Shown in pieces: positions 9,000 through 19,437 of a DNA stretch of 64,000 nt; the first letter of the stretch is position 1, and each line of letters opens with the position of its first letter. The translations under genes were made by a program, and so were the position numbers. Source of the stretch: Purpureocillium takamizusanense. Its lineage: Eukaryota; Ascomycota; Sordariomycetes; Hypocreales; Ophiocordycipitaceae. A model generated the notes under the pieces. It saw only the letters and a list, made by a program, of their open reading frames with translations, did no database searches and was not told the DNA's origin. The stretch spans positions 186,001-250,000 of the forward strand of contig NC_063075.1 in NCBI RefSeq assembly GCF_022605165.1. Reading direction: 5' to 3'.

Positions 9000-10413
9000 C
9001 TAGTCATAACTTGTGTGGAACCATTCGTGCTTAAGCACATCTTGCGCGCTGAGCCGTTCCTCGGGCTGGTACTTCAATAAATGTTCCAAAAGATCGGCAA
9101 AGGCCGCCGTCTCAGCCTCCGAAATAAGCTGAAACTTTAGATATGTGCACGTTGCCCCAGTGCAACTGTGACTATCGGCAAGTCGAACATAGATAAGACT
9201 GCGAGTCCATGCTTATGTGTCAACCCCGTTGTATTGAGAAGACAGACTACCTGCCAGACTTTCGTCTTCCGAATCGTAATACCTCAGCCAGGGTCCTATA
9301 GGAGGACCCAACAGCGACGAAATCTCGTTGACATAGTTATTTTTGTACAGCCGACTCAGCTAGAAAACATCGAACAACGGTTGACCAGTCCGTATCTCGT
9401 ATAGAGTGCAGCCCAGAGACCAAAGGTCCATAGCTTTGCTGCCAACCGTATCCAAAATGACCTCAGGTGCTCCGTAATTCGCTAGGATGCCAAAGGAGGA
9501 AGGCGTTTGTCCTAGAGCAGTTTCAAAAGATTGGCCAAGATCAATGACCTGAGCATGTAGTTCAAGCCCGACATCATCAAAGTCCAATAGGTAAACAAGA
9601 TACTTGGGAGCGAAAGGTATATCTGGCGTCGGGTGGTTGTCTTTCCGGATATTGATTTCTGTCGTTTCCGGCTCGCCGGTGATTCAGAGCAAATCTGCTT
9701 CTTCCAGACCGTCAAGCCCATGCAGCCGTAGAAGAATGTTTGACGGTCGAAAATCTACATTGCCCGTTAAACAGAGAATCAAAACGCTTGCTTGAAGGCC
9801 AAAGTACCTCCGTGGCAATATTGCGGCCGTGCAACATGGCGAGTGCCCCGACCGCCTGTCGGGAAACTTCTTGAAAAGCTCTGGTCGCACCATATTCCCC
9901 AGCAAGACGTCTCATACTATCCCATGACAGCTGTCCGAGCACAGGATAAACAAGGCATGTATGCATTCCATTGGGGCTGTAGCTTTCGAACTGGCCCAGT
10001 GGAAGGCACAGATGTTCCCCATACGGGGCCCTGTTTATGCCATCTGCTCTCAAGCGGGCAGTGGATAGCAGCTCGGGGCTGTCTCTCTCCGATTCGCGGG
10101 CGACGAGAATCTTAATGGCGACATACGATGGTGATTCGGCATGCTGGTCCCGGCAGAGCCACACGGTGGAATACCCGCCGTGGCCAAGTTTATGAATGAC
10201 TCGGTAATGGCCATCGTGGAGCTCGTCTTGTAGATGTATGGGATGATATCCCCCAGGCCGGTAACCATGGAGTTGTTCCAGTCCATCGGTCACATCGCGG
10301 ATGAAAAACCTCCTCCAGAGGTCGTCAGCAGCACGTGGTAGATCATGCACCACAGGCTTTGAGCCCAGCCTTGGTGGGCCAGTCATCTTGATGGGCGGTT
10401 TCATCACGGGCAT
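9000..10413 (-). pseudogene. SRPK-like protein kinase, disrupted
   Basis: The N-terminal block starts at 10413 and has the glycine-rich loop (KLGHGGYSTVWL) and the catalytic Lys in YVAIKILV. The catalytic-loop remnant DFRPSNILL, a DLGQSFE metal-binding segment in place of DFG (usual in SR-protein kinases), YGAPEV, DLWSLGC and a final PEERLSAQDVLKHEWF block follow in order down to a stop at 9000-9002. The kinase is damaged: an expected His-Gly-Asp at the catalytic loop is split by a likely 54-nt intron (about 9756-9809) whose flanks no longer agree in frame, as if one base were missing next to the donor. TGA at 9684-9686 and TAG at 9360-9362 interrupt the frame within conserved segments. Two C-to-T changes would explain the stops (inference). 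A cryptic intron could hide the TGA, but not both faults. Confidence 0.75.
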
Positions 10414-10818
10414 TGGGAACGTGTGGAGTCGTGGACGGCAAATGGACGAGAATGCAAACGGGGTTCGATTCTAGGGCCAGGTGTGGTATAAGAAATTCGC
10501 TGACTCAGCGGCGCAGGCCTGTTGAGAGTTGAGAGTGCGGAGGCCGTTGTTGGGCTGACCATTGCACCTGCCTGATGAAGCCAGCTGAGATTGCGTTTTC
10601 GGGAGCTTCATGTCCCGCACCTCAGTTTAAGGTACCGATGATTTGTGTGGTTGATGAGCAAGGGATAGCCTTGTCGTGGCAACTTTGCCCCGTCGTTGTC
10701 CCCAGCTCACCACATCATCAGCTGCAACAAGCGTCTACTGAAACATCGCGAGCGCTCATTCCCCAAACAACATGAAGCCCTCCCCCCCAAGTCGAGGCCA
10801 TGCAGTCCGGAGTAGCCG
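10414..10818. other. Divergent spacer between kinase and Zn2Cys6 pseudogenes
   Basis: About 400 bases without a gene; it once served as the promoter region for both flanking genes, which point away from each other. Confidence 0.4.
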
Positions 10819-12273
10819 ATGGAGACCCCACAATTCGGAAAGCACAACCTGGTCGTCGCATCAATCTCCGCCCCTGCAACCACATATCGTGGTCGGGTGC
10901 GAACAGGGTAGGTCCTGTGTTGTGGCGACATGACAGGACAGGCCTGGCCACATACGCTGATGATCTACGGGGGGAGAGTAGCTGTTTGACCCGTTGAAAG
11001 CGAAAAGTCAAATGTGACGAGCAACTTCCAGCTTGTCGCAACTGCTCCAAGGCCAAAAGACCATGCAGATATCCACAGAGAAGGCTTCGGGAGACCATCA
11101 CTGAGACATTCACGAGTGGCACAAACAACGAGTTGTTCCCTCGACAATGCCATATGTGCTGCTGTTTTGGCTGCCCAGGCGCTCTACGGTGCTCAAGTAG
11201 CTGATTTGACTATTTCGTACCCACTCGCGATATACAGGGCTGCGAGCCACGAATTCCATCGCACCCTCGACAACAATGACCGAGATTTTAACGCCACACT
11301 TATAATTGTGTTCCTCCTGTCCCTGTGCGAGATCGTGGTGCCAGAGGAGACGCAGTCGGTTCTGAACCTACCCGACGGCCCTTTTCTACAAAGACTGGAA
11401 GCCGCTGCGTCTAGAAGCCATCACTCCCCTGTGGCTATCCGTATCTCGACTTGGCTCAAAGTCATACAGCCAACGACGACGCGTGGAGGCAACCCAGGGC
11501 TTCTGTCCGATGCCGTGGGTAGCCTGTTCCCCAGCGGTACACCAGAGTTGCCGAGCCTTTCTATGCTTGACGCAAATGCCCTTCCCCTAGATCTGCTTCT
11601 CGACGCTGTGAGCACGCCGATCTTCTCCTTTTACCGGCAACTGCAAGATATTTCGTCCGAAGTAGCCGGTCTCAGTCACTATCATCGGTCTCGCTCAACG
11701 GACCACGATCAAGAAGAAGTCGAGGGCCTTATCGAGCGGCTCAAGCCCCGTCTGTGTATCCTTTGGCAGTGCCGTCCTGGCCCCATGAGATTAGAACCAG
11801 CAACGATGCGGAGACAGCTTACGCCAGCTATAGCCGAGCCATTAACCGAATTGATTGGCGTCACTACGGCGGCGTACTACGCGGAAATCGTCGAAGTGGG
11901 CCGCACGCTTAGTGAGCCTCCTCTAGCCTCGGTGGAAGCAAAACGCGCGATGCCTGAGATACGCAGCATCGTGGAGAGCGGAGTGTGGAACGCTTACGGA
12001 GCTGGCATTTGGCCCTCGTCGCCTACCAAAACAGGAAAACTACATCCGGGCTACCTACGGCCGCTGTTTATGTGCGCCATCGAGAACATCAAGCAAAGCG
12101 ACACGCACTGGGCGGTCGAACGGATCCGACACATCAATACCAATGTTTGCAGGAGCGAATTCTTTTGTCTATTTGCAGAATCGTTAGCCGAGGCACAGAG
12201 GAGCAAGGGGAGGAGGGTCACGACAAAATGGTTCTGTTATGAAGCGTTTGGTGTTTCGCCGCCATACCTATAG
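10819..12273 (+). pseudogene. Zn2Cys6 transcription factor, disrupted
   Basis: Exon 1 (10819-10907) begins with an ATG after an in-frame TAG and ends in RVRTG. A 74-nt intron (GTAGGT to GAGTAG) leads to the finger at 10982. The spacing C-x2-C-x6-C-x6-C-x2-C-x6-C is kept exactly, but the second ligand is Arg (CGT, 10992-10994) and the next codon is TGA (10995-10997). The remaining finger (KRKVKCDEQLPACRNC) is in one frame, while the long regulatory domain (to 12273, about 380 residues, with ADLTISYPLAIYRAASHEF and a C-terminal WNAYGAGIW to TKWFCYEAFG block typical of fungal regulator C-termini) is in another. No good donor links them. The three faults together point to a dead gene. Its ancestor would have been a nuclear DNA-binding regulator. 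Confidence 0.7.
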
Positions 12274-12473
12274 GGACATGTGTTTGGTCTAGGACGCAAG
12301 TGGCACTTTCGTCTCTTTTGCAGCTGCTGGAATTCATCGAATATCAAAACCGGCTCTATCTTTACCAAAGTGCGTATCTCTGCTCGCCTACATCGTGCAT
12401 AGTATATACATCGGCACCACCATATGTCTAGGTCTCGATCCTCTTGCACCAGCCCCAGTTTTCATGTCGAACC

Positions 12474-13765
12474 TCAGACCAGGACAGCCATGCCCATCGC
12501 TCGGGGCCCAGCAAGTCCCTGCAGCTCGAAATGCTGAACCATCTTCCCCGAACCAGGACCTCCGGACACGTCTACGACGGTCACAGCGGCCTCAGTGCTG
12601 CCGTTCCCTGGCGACAGCGCGTAGAGAAAGTCGCCTGCAGCCTGCAAGTCGACCAGGCCCTGGTCGCCGTTGGCCGTCAGGTTAAGCTGAGAGACGATGC
12701 TGGCATCCTTGAGATTAATCTCGACGAGCCGGTTGACAAGCACATCCGTGACAAACCCTGTGCCGGTGGCAGGGGAGATGGTCGCCCAGCATGTTGCTTG
12801 TTGGTCTGGGATCTGTGCTCGGGCGACGGTAGTGGCCATCCGGCTGGTTGGGTTCATGGAGAGGATGAGAGCCCCAAAGGAGGCGTCTGTAGCGAAGACG
12901 TTGGACGTGCCGGGGATATTCAGCGAGCCGAAAAGAACGGCGCTTCCTGCAGGCACGCTGCGGGTATCTTTCCTGGCCAGCCTGGGCGCTCCGTGTGCGC
13001 CACCGCATGGCGAGTCTTGCTCGACGGGGAAGGCAGAGAAGAAACCCGTCTTGTTGGCTGCCGGGTTGCCCTTGACGGTGCAGAAAAGCTGCGTTTCGTC
13101 TGGGGAGAAGAAGACCTGCGATACGGTATTGGGTGGTCCCACTGGTGGAGTGGTCTGCCGGAGATCAAAGCTGCGCAGCTCATCCATGGGTCCCAGTCCG
13201 TCATCCGAGAACGTGCTGCAGGATACGCCGTTCTTGGATCCGGTCGTCCCCACGCAGACGAGGCTGTTCATGGTCGAGGCCGCGACCGTGTTAGGGAAAT
13301 CCCCGGGAATCGTCACCGGCTGTCCCACAACGCGCAGCTGTGTCGGGTCCGTGGGCGAAACAGCGAGCATGGAGAGGGAGTTTGAGCCAGCGTTGACAGC
13401 AAAGATGTGCTGCGAGGACAAGGTTAATGAGACAAAGGTGTTCAAAGAGATTGTCTTGGCCAGACGAGTCTGCTTACCTCTCCTGCGATGGTCAGAGCTG
13501 ACTGACTCACGAGGGCATCTGGAGTACCCGGGTTGCCGTCACTGTGCAACGCCACGGAGCCGGCGCCTCCCGTCTTGGTTACCGTGCCGTGGCTGAGAAG
13601 ACCATCGGGGCGAACGGGAAGGGCAATAACCCCGTTGGCTTCATCATTCGTCATCATGTATATGGCGTGGGGAGCGGCGGCGCGCTGGCCGTTTGGCCGT
13701 CCCGCAACGCATTGGGTCAACAACAGAAGTGTCTGAAGTCCCAGGTAGGCGGTAGGTCGGTGCAT
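12474..13765 (-). CDS. Secreted lactonase-like beta-propeller protein
   Basis: Two exons (13765-13478 and 13409-12474) joined across a 68-nt intron (GTAAGC to CGCAG, phase 0) give 407 residues. A signal peptide occupies about the first 22 residues (ends QCVAG). The rest resembles fungal members of the lactonase/3-carboxymuconate cyclase-like seven-bladed propeller family: repeated strands such as HIFAVNAGSNSLSML, NTVSQVFFSPDETQLF, LVDLQAAGDFLYALSPGNGS and the C-terminal LQGLAGPRAMGMAV. Such proteins are extracellular; their natural substrates in fungi are mostly unknown, so an enzymatic role is not established. A TATA-like box lies 134 bases upstream. The gene is convergent with the Zn2Cys6 pseudogene to its left. 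Confidence 0.8.
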
Positions 13766-14781
13766 GGTAGCGACTGATGTGAGGTAGCGCAGCGGCCTGT
13801 GTAAAACGTGGTAACGAACGTAGGGGGAGTTGTGATGTCAAAGACTGCGATGCCGGGCTTGGTATCAAGACAGACCAAAGGGGAGAAATGCAGAAAGCCT
13901 TATATACACATGGAGGAGCGACTAGATGGAATGATTTCAGTGTTCTAAAATCCGATCATTGTTGAAGCCGCTGTGGTAATCAAGTTTTCCTATTTCGCTG
14001 CTAGGGCCGGCAGGTTCAGACATCTCCTCCCAGGGGTCTACACGGTATGCAGTCAGACGACTGACTTATGGGTCCTGCGTCCGCGTCACCTTTGCCCCTG
14101 CGAGCCACTTTAATGGAATGATGCCTGTATGTGATGATCTGGCAATTGAATCGGGTGCTTCAGGTGCCTACAGCGCGTGGATCCCGGCAAGCCCGGTTGT
14201 ATGTATACTGGACTCCAAGTATTGAAACCAAAAACGAGAGGGATCGAGTGTGCCTGAAGTGTCCAACCCGAATCGGGAAATTCTGATATGCTCATCAGTC
14301 TTGACTGGGGCGGGGCGGGGCGGACCTTGACAGGGACCTAATCCATGCCCTTGTCGATGGAGATCCGCCGACCTGGTACTAGTCAATGTCACTTTATTCC
14401 GAGCTCACGTAGATTGCATACAGTTTCGGCGCGACATGACATGTAGATACTTACGGCATTCGGTGCGCTACATTTAGCTGCTTGGTTAAACAGTACCAAA
14501 CACCTCGTGCTTGCAGCAGTATGCGGGGAACATCAAGTACGGAGTACTCGTCGTAGCATGAGCCCCGGGATGAGACCAGGGCTGGGTCCACCCTGGACTG
14601 CTCTACTTAGTACTAAAAGGGAGGATTCATTGGCGACTCGTGTCTGTGTCCTTTGGCGTAGCCCCATCTCGGACGTCCCGTCGATGGCGACGACTCAACT
14701 CTGCTCCTACATTACGTTTTTCATCCGTCATAGCGTGTGGCCAGCTCTAGGCAGTTGCCAACTTTCGCAATCTCCTCGAGG
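13766..14781. other. Divergent spacer between the lactonase-like and bZIP genes
   Basis: About 1 kb with no supported gene; it must hold both promoters. A TATA-like box for the left gene is at 13899-13906. Confidence 0.45.
13899..13906 (-). promoter_or_regulatory. TATA box of the lactonase-like gene
   Basis: TATATAAG on the minus strand, 134 bases before the ATG at 13765. Confidence 0.45.
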
Positions 14782-16162
14782 ATGAGTAAAAGCATCTTCC
14801 GCATCTTCAACCCCACAGGTTGGTTGCTGTCCTCCACTTTGTCCAGTTGGGGCTCTGTTACCAGACAGGGGGTGTCAACAGTGAACAGGGCCCAAAGAAG
14901 ACCCGGTGCAAAAACGGAGGGACCAGCTGCGACGGGCTCAAAAGTACGTCAGGTTTTCGTTCAAGAGGTCTGGCCATGTCTGTGCGCAAGACTGATCGCC
15001 CCGGCTAGATCCTACCGTGACCGCCGCAGTTGGTACACTCGATGTCTCGAGAATGATCTCCAACGAGCGCGACACAACGAAGCTAAGCTGATGCGCGAGT
15101 GTGAGTATCTTCGCGCAACAATTGAGAGCGCTTCAAGTCTGCTACGTCAGTTTGGTGTAGAACTTGACGGCCACAATTGGCCTGAACACTCGCCGGAGGA
15201 GGTAACGATTCATGGCAGCGCTCTCGTCATGGCTCGCACACCGGAGTCATTCCCTGCTCCGTCGCCAGCGGATCCTGCGTCAGATATCGCGCTCGACTCC
15301 TCGGTGGTTGGAGGTCCTCACCCAGGGGCTGTCGCGTTATCATTTCCGCCATCCCAGCCTCTGAGCGACCGTCTTCGCGTACATGAAGGCTCAGCATCTG
15401 CTCCCGCTATGAAAGCCGGACAGTATACTCCTGAGCAGCAGGGTACTGACGACCTGCGGCTCTGCAATCGAGATGCCGTCATCATCGGAATGGAATTCGT
15501 ACTAAGGTAAAGCCATCGGAGAACCAATGAATACAGCCACCCGCGCATATAGAGAAGCACCATTGACGTATACAAACAGGATAGAAGAACCTTGCTTGGA
15601 CCACATCCACGGCAACCCCGCAACGCCCGACGAGCCCAACGGCCACGCACTCACGACGTCTGCGCGACTGCTTGCATGTTCCAGCCTGCCTGGCCAGACG
15701 CCCAGCTCTGGGCCGACGGCCACCCTATCGTATTCTGACAGTCCGACAATGCTGTTGGAGCGACTTTTGAGCCTTGCCCCGGACCTGTCCACCCACGGAG
15801 AGGTCACGCCCATCCAGGCCTGGAACGAAATCAGGTATCACCCGGACTTTGAAGGGCTCGACGTGGGAGTCGTACATACACTGGCGGACAAGTTGAAACA
15901 GGCAGCCAAGTGTCACGGGTAAGCGTATAGACCATGCTCGTCAGTTGTTACGAATGGGCGGCAGCACTAACGCCCCTGCAGATTTGGCGCCACCATCCCA
16001 CAGCCCGTCTTCACAAAGCTGATGTGCGACACGTTGATACGGGGACAACCCGGTGCTCGGGCGACACCTCGAGATTGCAACCAATACCACCCAACCATAT
16101 TACCGCATGCTTTTGCTTCTACAATAGAGAGACTGCGCAATGATCTAGACGCCCAGCGGTAG
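14782..16162 (+). CDS. bZIP transcription factor
   Basis: Five exons (14782-14818, 14889-14943, 15009-15506, 15580-15918, 15982-16162) give 369 residues. The first two introns fall in the DNA-binding region, so no single open frame shows it. After splicing, residues 21-42 read KRRDQLRRAQKSYRDRR, a basic region, followed by leucine/hydrophobic heptads (CLENDLQRARHNEAKLM, then ATIESASSLLRQFGVEL). The Asn usual at the centre of the basic region is not present, as in several fungal subfamilies. The C-terminal LSTHGEVTPIQAWNEIRYHPDFEGL and FGATIPQPVF blocks look conserved. It probably acts in the nucleus as a dimer; target genes are unknown. Good splice signals at each junction and continuous frame support an intact gene. 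Confidence 0.8.
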
Positions 16163-16465
16163 TAACGTAAGGTATGATCGAGCCACTACAAGCTCGGATA
16201 GCATTGAAGTCTAATTTGAGCTCACTCCTCCCCAGATTTGTTGGCTCATAGCTCATGTTACACCCGGAGAGGATGCAGGTGAAGGCCGGAGCGAAGCCTA
16301 GTCTGCTGTCCAGGTCGGCAATGGAAATTTTCATGATTCTCTATAGGAGTTTTGGTGTCTAGAAACAGGCGCATCTCGCTTTATCACGATTCCTGTGCAC
16401 CTACCACAGGTCCAAGTGCGTGCTCTTTCTGGCAAACAGCTCTGGCGGCGTAAAATCCCGTCGGT
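16163..16465. other. Convergent spacer
   Basis: About 300 bases between the 3' ends of the bZIP and mannosyltransferase genes. Nothing further seen. Confidence 0.5.
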
Positions 16466-17871
16466 CTACGCCAAGGTCTCGTTCCACGATTGCCAGAACT
16501 GGTTGTCCCATGTCGGCATGCATTTTACCATATCCGGTGGCGGCCGCCATGTGATTGTGTCATCCTCGTCGACGTTCCCTGCTGCTGCTGCCACGTTCGC
16601 CACTGTGAAGCCCTTGGCCGCCTTGATCTGCCTGCCTCTCTCCACAGAGTACTCCAGGTTCACTGTGGGAACCACAGCTATCTTCCCCAAGCCACGGAAC
16701 CACAGGTCCTTGCAGAAAAGTTGCGGCTCACCTTGCGTACACTCGCCGCTGTCCGCTTTGGCACCCCTGAAGCGAAGACCATGTTCTAACACCACGGTCG
16801 CGCCAAAAACGACTGCGCCGTTCCAACATGAAAAGACGGGAAAGGGACGATTGGAATAAAACCTGGAACGAATATCCTCATCAGCGTTCCACAAAAGGTT
16901 CCATGCGGAGTTCCAATTCCCGTCGGCAGGGATGTCGAAGAAGGAGTCGCCTTGAATAGTGCGAGCAACCCAGACGTCGTAGAAGGTTGGATCGTGGCCA
17001 ACATAAGTCCAGTCCATGGCGCACGTCATAGTCGCATTCAGACGCCCTCGTTGGAGCACGAGCTCTAGGATGTCGTCGGGACAGAGCACCACGTCGTTGA
17101 CAAAAATGATGGCCGTTTCACTTGAGGGCTTTACTTGGTTCCAGCGTTGGAGCAACGGCTCGAGAGCCAGATTGCGAAGCTGGGCAAGTTTAGGGATGCG
17201 GTCGCCATTGGAAGGGTCGATGGACGAGGCTTGAAGGAAATACCGGATGCCTCTCATTTCGAGCTGGGGTCGTAGGGCAGAGAGGACGTCTGGTGTTCCA
17301 TCGTTGGAGTTGCCCTCGACGATGGAAAGCGCGCATGACGTAGATCCGAGGAACTTGATGGCTTCGACGATACTGCCTAGTAACTGTGGTAAGATGGAGA
17401 GAGAATTTCGCAAGTCCAGCGCAAAGTAGTATCGAAGGCCAGGGCCATCTGCTTTGAGTGACGCGTATCGCTCGCCGCTGAAAGCTGGGCATGCCAAGGT
17501 CGGCAGTGGCGTCTGTCTATCGCCTAGTATCTGATCCAGATGTATTGCCACAACATCCTCCGTCAAGGCGTTGCCTACTTTTGCAAGAATGGTCAGCGTA
17601 CCGGAACACGACGGCGGTCACCCGCGCTTGCGGCTCTCTCTATGAACTGACCGCCTGATGGGGCTTCCACAGAGACTGGTGATGGCGAGGCAGAGGCGTT
17701 GTTGGGCTCTTGTTCCACGGTGGGTGCCTTTCCAACGTGGTGTAACGGAAAACTGGGAAAGTGGTGGTGACTGACGTACACGCTCCCAACAAAGATGGAA
17801 ACGAGCAAAGCCAAGGCCAGCAAATGCACCTTCCGGCGCAAGAGACGTCCAAGGGATAATAAATTGTGCAT
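16466..17871 (-). CDS. CMT1/CAP59-family alpha-1,3-mannosyltransferase-like protein (GT69)
   Basis: Two exons (17871-17622 and 17577-16466), 453 residues. A short cytosolic N-terminus with basic residues and a membrane anchor (about residues 15-33, LLALALLVSIFVGSVYV) make it a type II Golgi protein. The lumenal part has the family blocks: YYFALDLRNSLSILPQLLGS, SIVEGNSNDGTPDVL, RIPKLAQLRNLALEPL, FVNDVVLCPDDILEL, CAMDW...FYDVWVAR, and PFPVFSCWNGAVVF. The family is known from cryptococcal capsule synthesis; in ascomycetes it probably decorates surface glycans. The 44-nt intron is short (GTGACC donor); it was chosen because it keeps phase and removes a TGA, whereas a donor further downstream would leave only 24 to 27 nt. 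Confidence 0.8.
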
Positions 17872-18449
17872 GTCCGAGTGCGGCTCAAGCGGGCATTCTT
17901 TCCATGCCAAGAGGTGGATGTGCGAAGAGAAAACATGGACTGGAAGTATGAGAGTCGAGGCGCAACAACCATGGCTCTTTCTTGTTGGGCGCCTCCCACA
18001 GGCTTGAGCTGGAAACAAAGGCGACGGGGTCTCCCCCTATCACACTGCATCCGCATCATGCCACTGTAATTAGTAACCTGTTGGCTGCAGTCGTACATGT
18101 CGCCTTCCGCCAGCCCTGAAGGCGCGAAGACGGGGTTGGCCATTGGCCTGCGCAAGGGGCATAGTGGATTGCTGGTAGAAACGGCCAATCACCGATGATG
18201 CACACAAAGCGCAATCAGGATTTCCGAGGCACGATGGAAACCAACAACAATCCTGCAGGCAACGGCCCCTGTTCACTTGGGATAGGGTCTGTGATGGCGC
18301 AGTGAAAAGGCGGCTGGCCTGTATTGCTGCCCCCATCGCCGATGACGAAGTGTCTTCAATATGTATTTTGGGGCACGGCCGACGTCGCGGCGCATCTAAA
18401 AAATTGGTGACATTCATATCTTGTGCTTCTGCAAGTCGAGCTGGACATC
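17872..18449. other. Divergent promoter region of mannosyltransferase and membrane protein genes
   Basis: About 580 bases without a supported gene between two outward-facing genes. Confidence 0.45.
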
Positions 18450-19437
18450 ATGGCAGTGCTGCTCATGCTCGCGCGGGCAGTCTTGAAACCACCGCCGAGC
18501 GTGGCCACTGCTCTTATCGGAGACAACAAATTGGCGAACGCGACGGCCAACCCGAATCCGCAACAGCACAACGGTTTACTTCAAGGACGAGCGCCAGAGC
18601 CTCAGCAGTCTACCTGCGGCTTCTTGAACGGCGACGCGTCCAAGCCCCGAACAGCGGATCCCGGCTTCAACTGTCGGGTCGACACGCAAAACGGCCTTTG
18701 GGGGTTCTGTCCAACAAGCGTCGTATACGCCGACGATTGCGGATTCGCCGGGAGTTGTGTCGATGACCATGGCTGTTCAACTGCTTGCGGCCTCACGGAC
18801 ACGACAACATTGACGACATTTACTTGGTATGTGACGGGCGCCTTTGTCTACCACCCTGCTAATAACCCTCGCTAACTAGCAGTTCACCAAAAGCTCTGCC
18901 TCGCAGTACTGTTCAACGGCTTTGTTAACCTTTGGTGTTGATCAAACTTACTCCTACCTGGCTTGCGGCTCAGGGCCATCCGTGGAACACTACCTTAATC
19001 TACCAACCACACCAAGCACTACTGCAAAGTCAGGGGCTGGACTGACGCGCGACTCGACATTGTTCACAGCAACAAAGACATCATTAACATCTGTGTCACA
19101 CACATCCTCGAATACTTCTCCGCGAGCCACGTCAACGACAATTACAACACCTAGCAGCCAGGACCACGGATCGAGCGCTGGACCGAATAATATAGCTGCA
19201 ATCATTGGAGGGTCGGTGGCTGGCCTAGTGGTCCTGTGTGCTTCTGCTATTGCTCTCACATACATCATCAGACGACACCGCAATAGTGACGGCGTCCGGA
19301 ACGAAAATATATGGCAAGCCGCTGGTTCCGAGGGTTTCAACCCGACAAAAACTGATAATGGACCAAAGAACCGCGAAATTCCCTCAGAACTATCTGCTGA
19401 CCCTACACAAGCACGGCACGTAGAGCTGCCTGGATAG
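18450..19437 (+). CDS. One-pass surface membrane protein with cysteine-rich ectodomain
   Basis: Two exons (18450-18826 and 18894-19437) give 306 residues. The intron (GTATGT donor, CAAAAG acceptor, GCTAAC branch site) was placed so that a cysteine is completed at the junction (TTFTC then SASQYC), in keeping with the spacing around it. The ectodomain holds about ten cysteines (CGFLNGDASKPRTADPGFNC, GLWGFCPTSVVYADDCGF, SCVDDHGCSTACGL, YCSTALLTFG, YLACGSG), then a Ser/Thr-rich stalk, a membrane helix (IAAIIGGSVAGLVVLCASAIALTYII) and a 65-residue cytoplasmic tail. This layout is common in fungal wall-stress sensors and adhesin-like proteins; exact function is unknown. The N-terminal hydrophobic stretch is short and followed by KPPPS, so signal-peptide quality is doubtful. 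A decayed partial copy lies at 21785-22005. Confidence 0.7.

Noticed and set aside
10455..10485. GGTTCGATTC resembling a tRNA B box
   Set aside because: No complementary T-arm or acceptor stem can be formed around it.
17578..17604. A 24 to 27-nt intron in the mannosyltransferase gene
   Set aside because: Too short for splicing; a 44-nt intron with an upstream GTGACC donor keeps phase and removes the stop.
18831..18882. Alternative intron in the membrane protein gene using TAT|GTGACG
   Set aside because: It keeps frame but loses the expected cysteine at the junction; the GTATGT donor with the acceptor at 18893 restores it.
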